Shown: positions 1 to 7,253, counted from the stretch's first letter. The stretch: DNA of 21,532 nucleotides from an uncultured Clostridium sp. (GCA_937944945.1 CALEBD010000136.1:1-21532); one strand, 5' to 3'. Notes: generated from the letters alone by a model not told the origin. Made by a program: numbers and translations.

Positions 1-275
1 ATTCTGAACATTGGCTCAATAAAGTCTGTGTCCTTTGGTTTCAGCATGTCTGGAGTTACATTTGGCATAAATTGATTCACATTCAAAGTACCTCCCCACA
101 TACCGAACCTCTCTAATGACTTCTTTGGATCATCACTGAAATTACCAGTGCCCTTATAGAAGTTTTCGGAGAGAGAGTGAGCATCTATAACTATTTCTGG
201 CACATCTGATACCATCAAGCTATGAGCTGCACTTAACACCATTACATCGGTGTTTTGTTTTTCAATAGGTGGCAT
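1..275 (-). CDS. Partial hypothetical protein following the portal gene
   Basis: An open frame starts with ATG at 273-275, 3 bases after the portal stop codon, and runs off the left edge, leaving about 91 residues. The visible protein begins MPPIEKQNTDVMVLSAAHSL and has no obvious signal peptide or membrane segment. Because it directly follows terminase and portal on the same strand, a role in head morphogenesis (protease, scaffold or another structural protein) is the natural guess. That is inference from gene order only, since I recognise no catalytic motif in the visible part. Confidence 0.8.
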   Translation of the reverse strand, partial: MPPIEKQNTDVMVLSAAHSLMVSDVPEIVIDAHSLSENFYKGTGNFSDDPKKSLERFGMWGGTLNVNQFMPNVTPDMLKPKDTDFIEPMFR

Positions 276-278
276 AAT

Positions 279-1763
279 TTATCTCGGTTTACTATCTTGA
301 TCACCTCTTCTTGGGTTTGGGTTATTTTTGTCCCTGCCCTTACGATCTGACCTTTCTTTATCGTCTTTTCTATCCTTTTTCTTCTTACCAGTATCTGTAT
401 CACCAGTACCGGATGAATCATCTGAATCTACTGGTGTACGGGGTTCTGGTAGATCAGGATTTTCATACCCCATATCACGTGCAAATTGATCCTGGCTTAT
501 GATACCCTGATTGTAAAGTGTTATATTTACACGAGCCCTATATTCCCTTGCTTGCTGTAACTTAATGTCATCAGAAACTGTTGAAGTTCCAAATTGAATT
601 GTTATTCCCTTGTTATTAAATCCAGCCAGACGCAGTTCTAGAGAATAAAAGAATTCCAATACAAATATTACAAGTGTTTGGATATTCTTTAACTGGGATA
701 TCATCTTTGACAGCTGTATACCAGCCCCTCCTTCTGTTCCAGCTTGAGATGCTGATACTCCTATGATAGAACCATTTACCCCCAACCCATTAGCAACAGA
801 CTGCTGGTTCATATTCCACGGGAGATTTATGTTCTGCATAGAAGCTGATGTTGACTTCAGGTCGAATTCATGATCATCAATATAACCAACTACAACTCCA
901 TCTGACATACCACTAACTATGTTAGTCTTCATCTTACGGAGTGTACTGTTTAGACGACCTTGATAAGCTTTTTCACTTTCACCAGCAGTACGAGGAGGTT
1001 TAGCCATCTTTGCCTCTAAGAATCCAACCATACCCATGATCTCCATGATATGTTTGAAATTCTTTCTCATAGTATGCTGACCAGCTATAGAGTCTAATGC
1101 AGACATAAATGGAGGTACTCCATACGGTTCATCAGTATCATTGTACATCCCAACATAACAATATGTTTCTGTATTAAGTCTGATGAATGTATCCTTTACT
1201 CCATCTACTATCCTTGGATTCCTCTGATATGGATGATATACTCCATTGTTCTCTCTCTTAAACCTTATAGTTTCGGGTTTAATGAATAGTATGGTTTCCA
1301 ATCCTGTTAACTTCTTGTTTGGTACTCCTTCCACCGATATAGCACCACTAACAAGAAGCTGAACAATGAACTTGTTTACCACCCCATCTATACCAGCTGT
1401 ATACCTTGACCATTTCTTAGATACCTCTCTAAGATGGTTCCTCATCTTGGTTGATTCTTCTGCGGTATTATTCGGGAAGTCTATGGTATGGCCAGTATTG
1501 GACAACTTGAACATGTCTTGTAGTGCAATACTGACATCTGGATTTACTTTGTATAAATCCCTGATAATAGGTATTAGTTCTGTTCTGAAAGTTGGGGTAA
1601 CTAAGTTAGTCATACCATTTAAAGTGGTAATTAACTCTGAGTTTCCCACACCATCATCAGGTTGGGAAACTCTTCCTGGACTTATAGAACCCTTTCCTTC
1701 GTCTTTGTTCTTTGATTCTTTAGGCTTTGACCTAATGAACCAACTGATAGGATTAAGTTTCAT
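279..1763 (-). CDS. Phage portal protein
   Basis: A 494-residue protein that should form the dodecameric ring at the capsid vertex through which DNA is packaged. The fold is recognisable by its central region (a body rich in short beta strands with 'NGLGVNGSIIGVSASQAG' near residue 330) followed by a long helix, and by the C-terminal phrase 'YNQGIISQDQFARDMGYENPDLPEP', which is the usual ending of portal core domains. The first 40 residues and the last 50 or so are charged and low in complexity (K/D/G/R-rich), probably disordered. It starts 22 bases downstream of the terminase stop, so the two are probably co-transcribed. Assignment rests on motif memory plus adjacency to terminase; length fits the family. 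Confidence 0.88.
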   Translation of the reverse strand: MKLNPISWFIRSKPKESKNKDEGKGSISPGRVSQPDDGVGNSELITTLNGMTNLVTPTFRTELIPIIRDLYKVNPDVSIALQDMFKLSNTGHTIDFPNNTAEESTKMRNHLREVSKKWSRYTAGIDGVVNKFIVQLLVSGAISVEGVPNKKLTGLETILFIKPETIRFKRENNGVYHPYQRNPRIVDGVKDTFIRLNTETYCYVGMYNDTDEPYGVPPFMSALDSIAGQHTMRKNFKHIMEIMGMVGFLEAKMAKPPRTAGESEKAYQGRLNSTLRKMKTNIVSGMSDGVVVGYIDDHEFDLKSTSASMQNINLPWNMNQQSVANGLGVNGSIIGVSASQAGTEGGAGIQLSKMISQLKNIQTLVIFVLEFFYSLELRLAGFNNKGITIQFGTSTVSDDIKLQQAREYRARVNITLYNQGIISQDQFARDMGYENPDLPEPRTPVDSDDSSGTGDTDTGKKKKDRKDDKERSDRKGRDKNNPNPRRGDQDSKPR

Positions 1764-1785
1764 GTTATGTAAATTTGTTTATGTT

Positions 1786-3282
1786 CTACTGAGGAACTAC
1801 TACAGTTGATGATGCACTATGACATCTTATGTGATTAGTTATGGCTTTACCGAATATTGAATCATCAGAATAAGTTTCACCTTCCAAATCAATATCCATG
1901 GATGATGTATTCATTCTGTGTTTACCCCTTGCAATTGGTCTTCCTGCACCATCATATATGAATGTGTAAGCCTCTTGTACAAAGAATGGATCCTTAATGA
2001 TTACATTGTTTTCTCTTATATCATTTTCAAGATTCTCTATAATCACCGACCTATTTTTAGAAGTAGTTAACCACCCGGGGAACTTCTCTTCATCAGGTCG
2101 GCTACTTCTTCGTTTCCTAAGTAATTTTGTGTAGAAGTAAAGATTTGGGTAACCCTCATCCTGAAGTATAGTGGTCACCGTCATACCTACATCATTTGTC
2201 TCTGGAGCTAACTTAGCAAAGTTATACTTCTCCCCGATATCACCAAGAAATCTAGCATATTTGTTCAGAGGTATTCTACCCTTGTATACTGCAGCCTCTT
2301 CTCCATCCCTGTCCATGCAAGTAAAAGCTGAGTAGTCAGTACCTCTACCAGTAGAACAGTCTGCTCCAATGAAATATTCTTTAGTTTCATCTGGTTCATT
2401 GAATTCCTTGTATCTTGAATTGATTATTGGGTAGTCGAATAAGCAATCTTCAATTGCTTTAATATCAACCATATCGAATACAGTGTTACCAGATGATAAG
2501 AAGTCACCATCTATCTCCTGAGCAGTTCTCTTAGGTCCCAAAGCAGCAGACATCTCTTCATACCACTTCTGATCTCGATCTGGATGCATCTGCCAATACA
2601 ATCGTATGGGATTAAAGGTATTACCACCAGCTATAGCATCTACCCAAGTACTGTGAAAAAATGAGCCAGTACCATAAGGGGTACTGTTTATGATAGCACT
2701 CCCCCCAGTTGCGAGGGTCGGAAATGCTGCTCCCCAAATAGTTGAAGCCCATCTAACTACTGCTGCCTCATCAATTACCAACAATGACAAAGATTCAGAA
2801 CGACCAGCTTGGTCTGATGTGGGTATAGATTCAATTATTGAACCATTTGCAAACTCCATGCTAGATACAGAACCGAATTCTCCAGTACGACCATTTGTAA
2901 TTGGTTCTTGTAGATATGAAGGAAGATTCTTATACATGAACTTAATCTTCTTCAGTACCTTCTTTGCTACAGTATCCTTGATAGAGATGATGTTTATCTT
3001 CTTGTTGGGATGGTACATTGCTAACCAAAGGCAATACATAGATATCAACTCCGTAATACCAGCCTGACGAAATTTAAGGATGATATTGAATCGGTTCAGC
3101 ATGAATTGATATAGCACTGCTTTCTGAAAAGGATAGAGCAAGAACTTAACCATACCCAACACAGGGTTGATAACATAGCAGAAAGTAGAGAAGAAGAATG
3201 GATCCTTCATCACACGGACCAAGGTCTTAAGTTGTTCCGGTGTAATACTCTGATCTTCTAATAATGTCTCCTTTCTTGCCAT
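1786..3282 (-). CDS. terL: Terminase large subunit (packaging ATPase and nuclease)
   Basis: A 498-residue motor protein that cuts concatemeric DNA and pumps it into the prohead. Visible motifs: a Walker A-like loop KFRQAGIT at residues 70-77 (the RQxG type common in T4-like terminases), Walker B LLVIDEAA at 167-174 with D171/E172, and a coupling motif NSTP at 199-202. The RNase H-like nuclease has acidic residues at D308 (IGADCS), E361/D364 (PETND) and D473/D474 (YSDDS). Length and domain order are normal, so the protein looks intact. It starts 1 base after the stop of the membrane-anchored gene upstream and is followed by the portal. No small subunit is adjacent; see the helix-turn-helix gene at 14762-15604 for a possible one. 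Confidence 0.96.
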   Translation of the reverse strand: MARKETLLEDQSITPEQLKTLVRVMKDPFFFSTFCYVINPVLGMVKFLLYPFQKAVLYQFMLNRFNIILKFRQAGITELISMYCLWLAMYHPNKKINIISIKDTVAKKVLKKIKFMYKNLPSYLQEPITNGRTGEFGSVSSMEFANGSIIESIPTSDQAGRSESLSLLVIDEAAVVRWASTIWGAAFPTLATGGSAIINSTPYGTGSFFHSTWVDAIAGGNTFNPIRLYWQMHPDRDQKWYEEMSAALGPKRTAQEIDGDFLSSGNTVFDMVDIKAIEDCLFDYPIINSRYKEFNEPDETKEYFIGADCSTGRGTDYSAFTCMDRDGEEAAVYKGRIPLNKYARFLGDIGEKYNFAKLAPETNDVGMTVTTILQDEGYPNLYFYTKLLRKRRSSRPDEEKFPGWLTTSKNRSVIIENLENDIRENNVIIKDPFFVQEAYTFIYDGAGRPIARGKHRMNTSSMDIDLEGETYSDDSIFGKAITNHIRCHSASSTVVVPQ

Positions 3283-3283
3283 A

Positions 3284-3943
3284 TCAAAAACTGTATGAAA
3301 CTCTTATGTACGGATCTAGTGATAAATTGTCCCTGAGTTTGGGATAATAGTTGAAATTCAACCCTGCCTCATAATTAAATTTACTGGTATTGTACTTCAA
3401 GCCTAAATCCAGATCATGCATGTTATGTACTGGTCTGATGGTATACTGTACAACTGGATCAAACCTTTTTAGGAATGAAGTTTTCTTATGGGTCAATTTC
3501 CCATCCAAATAGTTGTACTGATAACGATCATAATTTACCCGATACTCTTCAGTAAATAGTTTACAGTCAGTATTGAAGGTAGTAATTGATAGTTTATCTC
3601 TACTGGAAAGTATCTGTAATAGTTTTGGAGCTTGTGGATAGTTAGTTAAGAATAACTCATTGTATTCAACCTTAACTGAATCCTTCTGTATGATAGTGAC
3701 TACTCTATCGACATATTCAATACGTTCTATTGGTACTGAATCTATCTGATAGAGGAATACCATGCTGGGTAATTGCATTTTCGGAAACTCTACCTTGGGA
3801 ACAAACGGTTTATTAATCCAAACCGTATCTGGTTGATGATGAATATTTTCAAGATCATCCTTTAATTCTGAATTTTGATTCCATAGCCAGAATATGGTTA
3901 AGGCCATAAATATGAAGGCTAGGGTTAAGATTACATTTTTCAT
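3284..3943 (-). CDS. Membrane-anchored protein with beta-strand C-terminus
   Basis: A 219-residue protein of unknown function. Residues about 4-21 form an N-terminal hydrophobic helix (signal anchor) followed by a charged stretch with a Pro/Val/Phe-rich region. The last 57 residues look like four amphipathic beta strands with alternating aromatics, ending in YIRVSYSF with a terminal Phe, as in outer-membrane barrel proteins. This plan (inner-membrane anchor, periplasmic stalk, barrel-like end) resembles small proteins I recall from Bacteroides phages and prophages (DUF6808-like), but I cannot confirm membership. A spanin-like or envelope role is possible. Its ATG overlaps the stop of a 10-codon leader frame (ATGA), and its own stop is 1 base from the terminase start. 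Confidence 0.85.
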   Translation of the reverse strand: MKNVILTLAFIFMALTIFWLWNQNSELKDDLENIHHQPDTVWINKPFVPKVEFPKMQLPSMVFLYQIDSVPIERIEYVDRVVTIIQKDSVKVEYNELFLTNYPQAPKLLQILSSRDKLSITTFNTDCKLFTEEYRVNYDRYQYNYLDGKLTHKKTSFLKRFDPVVQYTIRPVHNMHDLDLGLKYNTSKFNYEAGLNFNYYPKLRDNLSLDPYIRVSYSF

Positions 3944-3972
3944 TTTCTGTGTCTATTATTTTGTTCTTTCAT
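3940..3972 (-). CDS. 10-codon leader peptide, translationally coupled
   Basis: A short frame, MKEQNNRHRK, begins 3-4 bases after a strong Shine-Dalgarno sequence (AAGGAGGG on the minus strand, plus 3976-3983). It ends in TGA that overlaps the ATG of the next gene as ATGA. Shine-Dalgarno sequences are rare in Bacteroidetes genes and I see none as strong elsewhere in this window, so this one stands out. The likely role is to bring ribosomes to the start of the gene ahead of terminase. Whether the peptide itself matters is unknown. Confidence 0.5.
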   Translation of the reverse strand: MKEQNNRHRK

Positions 3973-3996
3973 ATACCCTCCTTAAACGCGTATATA

Positions 3997-4030
3997 GGTA
4001 ATAATATACTGTTTAAGGTATATTATTACC
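3997..4030 (-). promoter_or_regulatory. Perfect hairpin whose loop can pair with the downstream Shine-Dalgarno
   Basis: Two exact 13-base arms (GGTAATAATATAC and its complement) flank an 8-base loop. Loop bases 4011-4017 (GTTTAAG) are the exact complement of 3981-3987 (CTTAAAC). In the minus-strand RNA that second segment runs into the AAGGAGGG ribosome site. This allows an H-type pseudoknot that would cover the start of the leader peptide. Flanking CGCGT (3987-3991) and ACGCG (4031-4035) add an outer pairing. The structure is seen in sequence; the regulatory role is inferred. Confidence 0.5.
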
Positions 4031-4041
4031 ACGCGCAGCTA

Positions 4042-4074
4042 TACATAACTAATATATAACATATTAGTTATGTA
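4042..4074. repeat. Perfect 14-bp inverted repeat, 5-base loop
   Basis: Arms 4042-4055 and 4061-4074 are exact complements (core CATAACTAATAT). It lies between the methyltransferase stop and the next hairpin, so it could act as a transcription barrier or RNA stabiliser. It is followed by an unusually GC-rich patch (GCCGCGTGCATACGCCCGCC, 4077-4096) for such an AT-rich genome. There is no uridine run, so a simple intrinsic terminator is not convincing. Confidence 0.6.
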
Positions 4075-4114
4075 ATGCCGCGTGCATACGCCCGCCCGCA
4101 TATACGAGGGGGAA

Positions 4115-5110
4115 TTATCTTAAAATTGAGGCCTTAATTAGGCACCTTTTTAGCCATATCCCAACCTCGTATACCGAGCCTTTGGTTAATGTATTCCTTC
4201 CCTTATTCAACCAATAGGTTGGATTATCCTTGTCAAAGTATACCTTGAAAGATTTTGGGAATCCCATTATGACTCGGTATTCATCAAGTCCCATGATCCT
4301 TCCATGGGGATTGAATTGTCTTGAAGAAGGTCTAACAGTTAATGGATAACCTCTTTTCCTATTACGATATACTCCCGGAAGAGTTTTCATTTTATGAGTT
4401 CTCATTGGCCATTTGTAATCATTTTTGAATTCGGTTTTCCATAACTTCCTCACTTGAGCTACAGTTAGGGTTGTCTTGGATTTATCAGCATAATGATACA
4501 TGGCTAATTTTTTATCATCTGATTCTCTATAGTTTATATCTCTTTGTACTTCTTTTTTCAATTGACATAGATTTTTAGGCTTAGTGACTTGAAAAGTATG
4601 GTCAAATACTTCTGGATTAATCCCAGAATCTCTACGTATTCCTATCATCACTAACCTTTTTCTACTTTTCTGGGAATTACCGAATACCGTAACGGAATGA
4701 CAGTGTACTATAAATTGATAATCGGGTAAATTATGCTCCCATTCCCCGATATGGATAAAATCTAGAAGTTTTGGGAGGTTCTCTAGCATAAATATTGCTG
4801 GTTTAAACTTCTTAACACTAGAAAGATACAAATTAAGGGTTGCATCTTCCCGAGGTTTACCCAAGGTTTTTTTCCTTGAATAAGAGAATACAGAGCTATG
4901 ACCACAAGATGGAGAACCTAATATCAGGTCAATTTCGGTGTTTTTTACCTCTTCAAGGCTTTTTACAAATGGGATATCACCGAAATTGAGCTTCCATTGT
5001 TCTTCCTTCTTGGAATGGAATACAGCTCTTGGCTCAACATTTGCTACAAGATGATCCTTAAACTCAAAAAGAAGCGCCCCTTGCGCTCCACAGATACCAA
5101 TTACATTCAT
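4115..5110 (-). CDS. DNA C5-cytosine methyltransferase, divergent
   Basis: A 331-residue protein of the C5-cytosine methyltransferase family, which transfers a methyl group from S-adenosylmethionine to cytosine in DNA. Motif IV is GSPSCGHSS with catalytic Cys69 (the usual form is PPCQ). Motif VI is LENLP with Glu110-Asn111. Motif VIII is FGNSQKSRKRLVMIGIR around residues 143-159. Near the C-terminus, RIMGLDEYRVIMGFP matches the late conserved region. The N-terminal S-adenosylmethionine loop is degenerate (GICGAQGALLF instead of the usual FxGxGG). No cognate nuclease is in view, so an orphan phage methylase protecting against host restriction is most likely. Activity is plausible but not certain given the altered motifs I and IV. 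Confidence 0.87.
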   Translation of the reverse strand: MNVIGICGAQGALLFEFKDHLVANVEPRAVFHSKKEEQWKLNFGDIPFVKSLEEVKNTEIDLILGSPSCGHSSVFSYSRKKTLGKPREDATLNLYLSSVKKFKPAIFMLENLPKLLDFIHIGEWEHNLPDYQFIVHCHSVTVFGNSQKSRKRLVMIGIRRDSGINPEVFDHTFQVTKPKNLCQLKKEVQRDINYRESDDKKLAMYHYADKSKTTLTVAQVRKLWKTEFKNDYKWPMRTHKMKTLPGVYRNRKRGYPLTVRPSSRQFNPHGRIMGLDEYRVIMGFPKSFKVYFDKDNPTYWLNKGRNTLTKGSVYEVGIWLKRCLIKASILR

Positions 5111-5116
5111 TGAAAA

Positions 5117-5124
5117 TAGATTTG
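5117..5124 (+). promoter_or_regulatory. Possible -7 box for the plus-strand operon
   Basis: TAGATTTG fits the Bacteroidetes -7 consensus TAnnTTTG and lies 66 bases before the first plus-strand gene. No TTTG is present at the expected -33 position, so this is a weak call. Confidence 0.3.
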
Positions 5125-5168
5125 TTTAATATATACCGGAGGGTCTTGCTAAAGACTACTATAATATG

Positions 5169-5176
5169 CAAATTTA
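5169..5176 (-). promoter_or_regulatory. Possible -7 box for the methyltransferase
   Basis: On the minus strand this reads TAAATTTG, fitting TAnnTTTG, about 60 bases upstream of the methyltransferase start. The -33 TTTG is absent (CTTT-like instead), so it is weaker than the promoters further right. The gap 5111-5189 is a divergent control region. Confidence 0.35.
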
Positions 5177-5189
5177 ATATTAAAACTAT

Positions 5190-5504
5190 ATGAAAGTTGG
5201 GGATTTACTACTGGTAACTGGCACTGCATTTTTTGAAAAGACTAAAATTGTTGACAGAAATAAGGGGATTTATACCTTAGAAAATGGAATAAAAACAGAT
5301 AGAACTCTTCATCCATTGAATTCAACCTATAAAGTTGAACCTTTTGATGAGGAAAAGTATAAAAATCTCATGGCACAGAGACTTTTAACCAGAAATTTGG
5401 AGAAATTGACTCTGATCAACAACAAAGGGATAGAAAATCCAGAGATTGTTAGATATGCAGCTAATAAACTAAGTCGTATACTTGAAAAACTGGAAGAAAA
5501 ATGA
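5190..5504 (+). CDS. Hypothetical protein, first gene of plus-strand operon
   Basis: A 104-residue soluble protein. The first 50 residues (GDLLLVTGTAFFEKTKIVDRN) look like a small beta barrel of SH3-like character. The last 50 are helical and charged. I recognise no family. Its stop overlaps the start of the next gene (ATGA), which points to translational coupling. It sits directly after the divergent control region and leads the six-gene plus-strand cluster. Confidence 0.85.
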   Translation: MKVGDLLLVTGTAFFEKTKIVDRNKGIYTLENGIKTDRTLHPLNSTYKVEPFDEEKYKNLMAQRLLTRNLEKLTLINNKGIENPEIVRYAANKLSRILEKLEEK

Positions 5505-5716
5505 TACGTTTCATGATAAGATTCCTTATAACAAATCACTTTATAAGGGTTATAGACAATGGGATTTCAGATGCAGGAGTACTTAGCAAAGCTTGGAAAG
5601 GAATAAACAAAGAGTATGAAGGCAATGAATCCTGGGAAAATGGCAAAAAAGAAGCCTTTCAAACATTCATCATCTGCTTTATAGGTCTAATCATTATTTC
5701 ATATATTGTATGTTAA
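5501..5716 (+). CDS. Small membrane protein, C-terminal anchor
   Basis: A 71-residue protein with a hydrophobic segment at residues about 53-70 (FIICFIGLIIISYIV) and a charged middle region. Its start overlaps the previous stop (ATGA) and its stop overlaps the next start (ATGTTAA). Function unknown. Together with the two other membrane proteins of this operon it could belong to a lysis, exclusion or membrane-remodelling group. Confidence 0.8.
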   Translation: MIRFMIRFLITNHFIRVIDNGISDAGVLSKAWKGINKEYEGNESWENGKKEAFQTFIICFIGLIIISYIVC

Positions 5717-5949
5717 CATCAACACCTCCTATTTGGTTCGGATATACACTTATTATCATGTATATCTTAGGATTCATCTTTTGCATTTTTCTAAGAAGTA
5801 TAATAACTGAAATTCCTTTAAAAAGGTCAAGCACCAAAGTAAGGTATGGAGTTTTATTCCTTATATGGATGATGAGTCCAGCAGTAGTGATAGGATTATT
5901 CCTTTTAACCTTGAAAGTAATATTCAAACATGGCGATAAGAAGAACTGA
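5710..5949 (+). CDS. Small protein with two membrane helices
   Basis: A 79-residue protein with hydrophobic segments at about 9-28 and 47-70 and a basic tail (FKHGDKKN). The two-helix hairpin and small size would fit a holin, but no family is recognised and no endolysin is visible next to it. It overlaps the next gene by 20 bases. Confidence 0.8.
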   Translation: MLTSTPPIWFGYTLIIMYILGFIFCIFLRSIITEIPLKRSSTKVRYGVLFLIWMMSPAVVIGLFLLTLKVIFKHGDKKN

Positions 5950-6277
5950 TATAGATATAATCCTTCCATACGTAACATACCAAGAAAAGATGACAATCCC
6001 AGTATGGGATGCCTACATCGAAAAGGTAGTTATTGATGGAGATATACCTTCCTTAATATCCCATAGATTATATGAAGGTATAAAGTCTATGATAAACGGT
6101 TATCCTCAAAAATTCAGTGGACAGCTTAAAGGTAATATAGAAAACCTACTGAATGATATAGAGGTTAGTATTTATAAGAAATACGGTATAACCTATTCCA
6201 AGTTAACGGTAAAAAGGAAAGGATATTATTTAATGATTTCTACAAAACCAGATCAATCATTTGACATTTGGGAATAA
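5930..6277 (+). CDS. Hypothetical protein
   Basis: A 115-residue soluble protein that starts inside the end of the preceding gene. It has mixed helix and strand character, with a helical centre (GQLKGNIENLLNDIEVSIYKKYG) and a beta hairpin near the end. No family recognised. Consistent spacing and strand with its neighbours supports it as a real gene. Confidence 0.82.
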   Translation: MAIRRTDIDIILPYVTYQEKMTIPVWDAYIEKVVIDGDIPSLISHRLYEGIKSMINGYPQKFSGQLKGNIENLLNDIEVSIYKKYGITYSKLTVKRKGYYLMISTKPDQSFDIWE

Positions 6278-6295
6278 TAAAACATCCAATAAACT

Positions 6296-6487
6296 ATGGT
6301 AGAAGTATTAAGTCATTTTCTTGGATTCTTTATAGGATTCACACTAACTCTGGGTATAATAGGTTCAATTCTTTATTATATAAAACCAGATTCTAGAAAG
6401 TCAACATATTTTATATGGGATTTATTCATATTCGGAATAATAATTACTCCTGTTATACTCCTAACCCTGATTATAATATCACAATAA
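6296..6487 (+). CDS. Small protein with two membrane helices
   Basis: A 63-residue protein, nearly all hydrophobic. Helices at about 5-28 and 39-62 are separated by a short polar loop (YIKPDSRKSTY). It is the third membrane protein of the plus-strand operon. The start is preceded by an A-rich leader ending in AACTATGG, which is also found before the next gene. Function unknown; holin-like or a small envelope protein are possibilities. Confidence 0.8.
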   Translation: MVEVLSHFLGFFIGFTLTLGIIGSILYYIKPDSRKSTYFIWDLFIFGIIITPVILLTLIIISQ

Positions 6488-6494
6488 AATAACT

Positions 6495-6965
6495 ATGGAG
6501 AGTATTAAAAATATTAGGGTGAATGGCTTCAATATCAGAATTGATAGGATATTTAGTTTAAGAGAAGCTTTATGGGTTAGAAAGAATTTTTTAATGAATA
6601 ATGAAGCACTTAGTTATAAGGGAACCTCTTATGTTAAGGCAGATGTATTTCTATACAATTACGATTACCTATTTAATTCAGTTGGATTAGCTTTAGTACC
6701 GAGAGCAAAAAGTGATAACCCAATTTATCATGGTAGTGGGATATATGAATCACAATATAGGTTAAAGGTAGTTAAGTTAGTATCTGAGTTGAGGGGATTG
6801 GATTTATTATGTGAAAGATGTAAACCATGGATATTTAATTTACCGGAAGTTGATTGGAATGACTTTTGGGTTATACCAATGACAGTAGAAGGATTTATGG
6901 GAACTTTGTATTATGGTACTTATAGTAAGGATGAAGTAAGGGAGATATATGAATCCAAGGGATAG
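6495..6965 (+). CDS. Hypothetical protein, last gene of plus-strand operon
   Basis: A 156-residue soluble protein rich in aromatic residues (Tyr, Trp, Phe). The 'CERC' pair at about residues 107-110 could bind a metal, but no further cysteine partner is present. It is followed by a hairpin terminator about 40 bases downstream. I do not recognise the family. Confidence 0.85.
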   Translation: MESIKNIRVNGFNIRIDRIFSLREALWVRKNFLMNNEALSYKGTSYVKADVFLYNYDYLFNSVGLALVPRAKSDNPIYHGSGIYESQYRLKVVKLVSELRGLDLLCERCKPWIFNLPEVDWNDFWVIPMTVEGFMGTLYYGTYSKDEVREIYESKG

Positions 6966-7007
6966 GCCTTATATAGGGAGCCTTAAAAATATCCTGGAAA
7001 ATTTTGT

Positions 7008-7031
7008 GAAGAGCCTTTAAATGGGTTCTTC
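7008..7031 (+). terminator. Hairpin terminator of the plus-strand operon
   Basis: GAAGAGCC pairs with GGTTCTTC (one G-T pair) around an 8-base loop, followed by ATTTTGTGT. It lies 43 bases after the last plus-strand stop codon. Confidence 0.6.
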
Positions 7032-7063
7032 ATTTTGTGTAGGGAAAGGGGGGGAGTAGTAAT

Positions 7064-7169
7064 AAACTGTGTTCATGTAATCTGGTAGTATGATCTCCTA
7101 TCATTGAGGAGAGTCCTTATGCGAGGAGCCCGGGACATTTAGCAGTAAAAATGAAGTTAACTACAGTTT
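7064..7169 (+). ncRNA. Possible structured RNA, partly tRNA-like
   Basis: AAACTGT (7064-7070) is the exact complement of ACAGTTT (7163-7169). Inside, TCAT (7073-7076) can pair with ATGA (7090-7093). CTCCT/AGGAG (7095-7099 and 7107-7111) encloses a 7-base loop ATCATTG that would present CAT after a U33-like T. No T-arm with GTTCRA is present and the region after the anticodon-like arm is far too long, so this is not a normal tRNA. Strand and expression are unknown. Confidence 0.25.
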
Positions 7170-7217
7170 GTGATGTAACTCTTATCGCGAGGTTTCTTTG
7201 GGAACTGGCAGTAAAAA

Positions 7218-7233
7218 GGGCACACGGTGTCCC
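7218..7233 (-). terminator. Second, distal terminator of the 7289-7793 operon
   Basis: GGG(C)ACA and TGTCCC form a short stem, with the minus-strand RNA continuing into five uridines (plus A5 at 7213-7217). It would catch read-through from the terminator at 7261-7283. Confidence 0.4.
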
Positions 7234-7253
7234 TATCGCAAAATTAAAATTAA

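Noticed and set aside
1366..3067. Plus-strand frames of 125-147 codons within portal and terminase.
   Set aside because: They are antisense shadows of clearly identified genes.
1786..3282. Assignment to crAss-like phages.
   Set aside because: The terminase and portal are shorter than I expect for that group and the gene order around them does not match what I recall; only a Bacteroidales host is supported.
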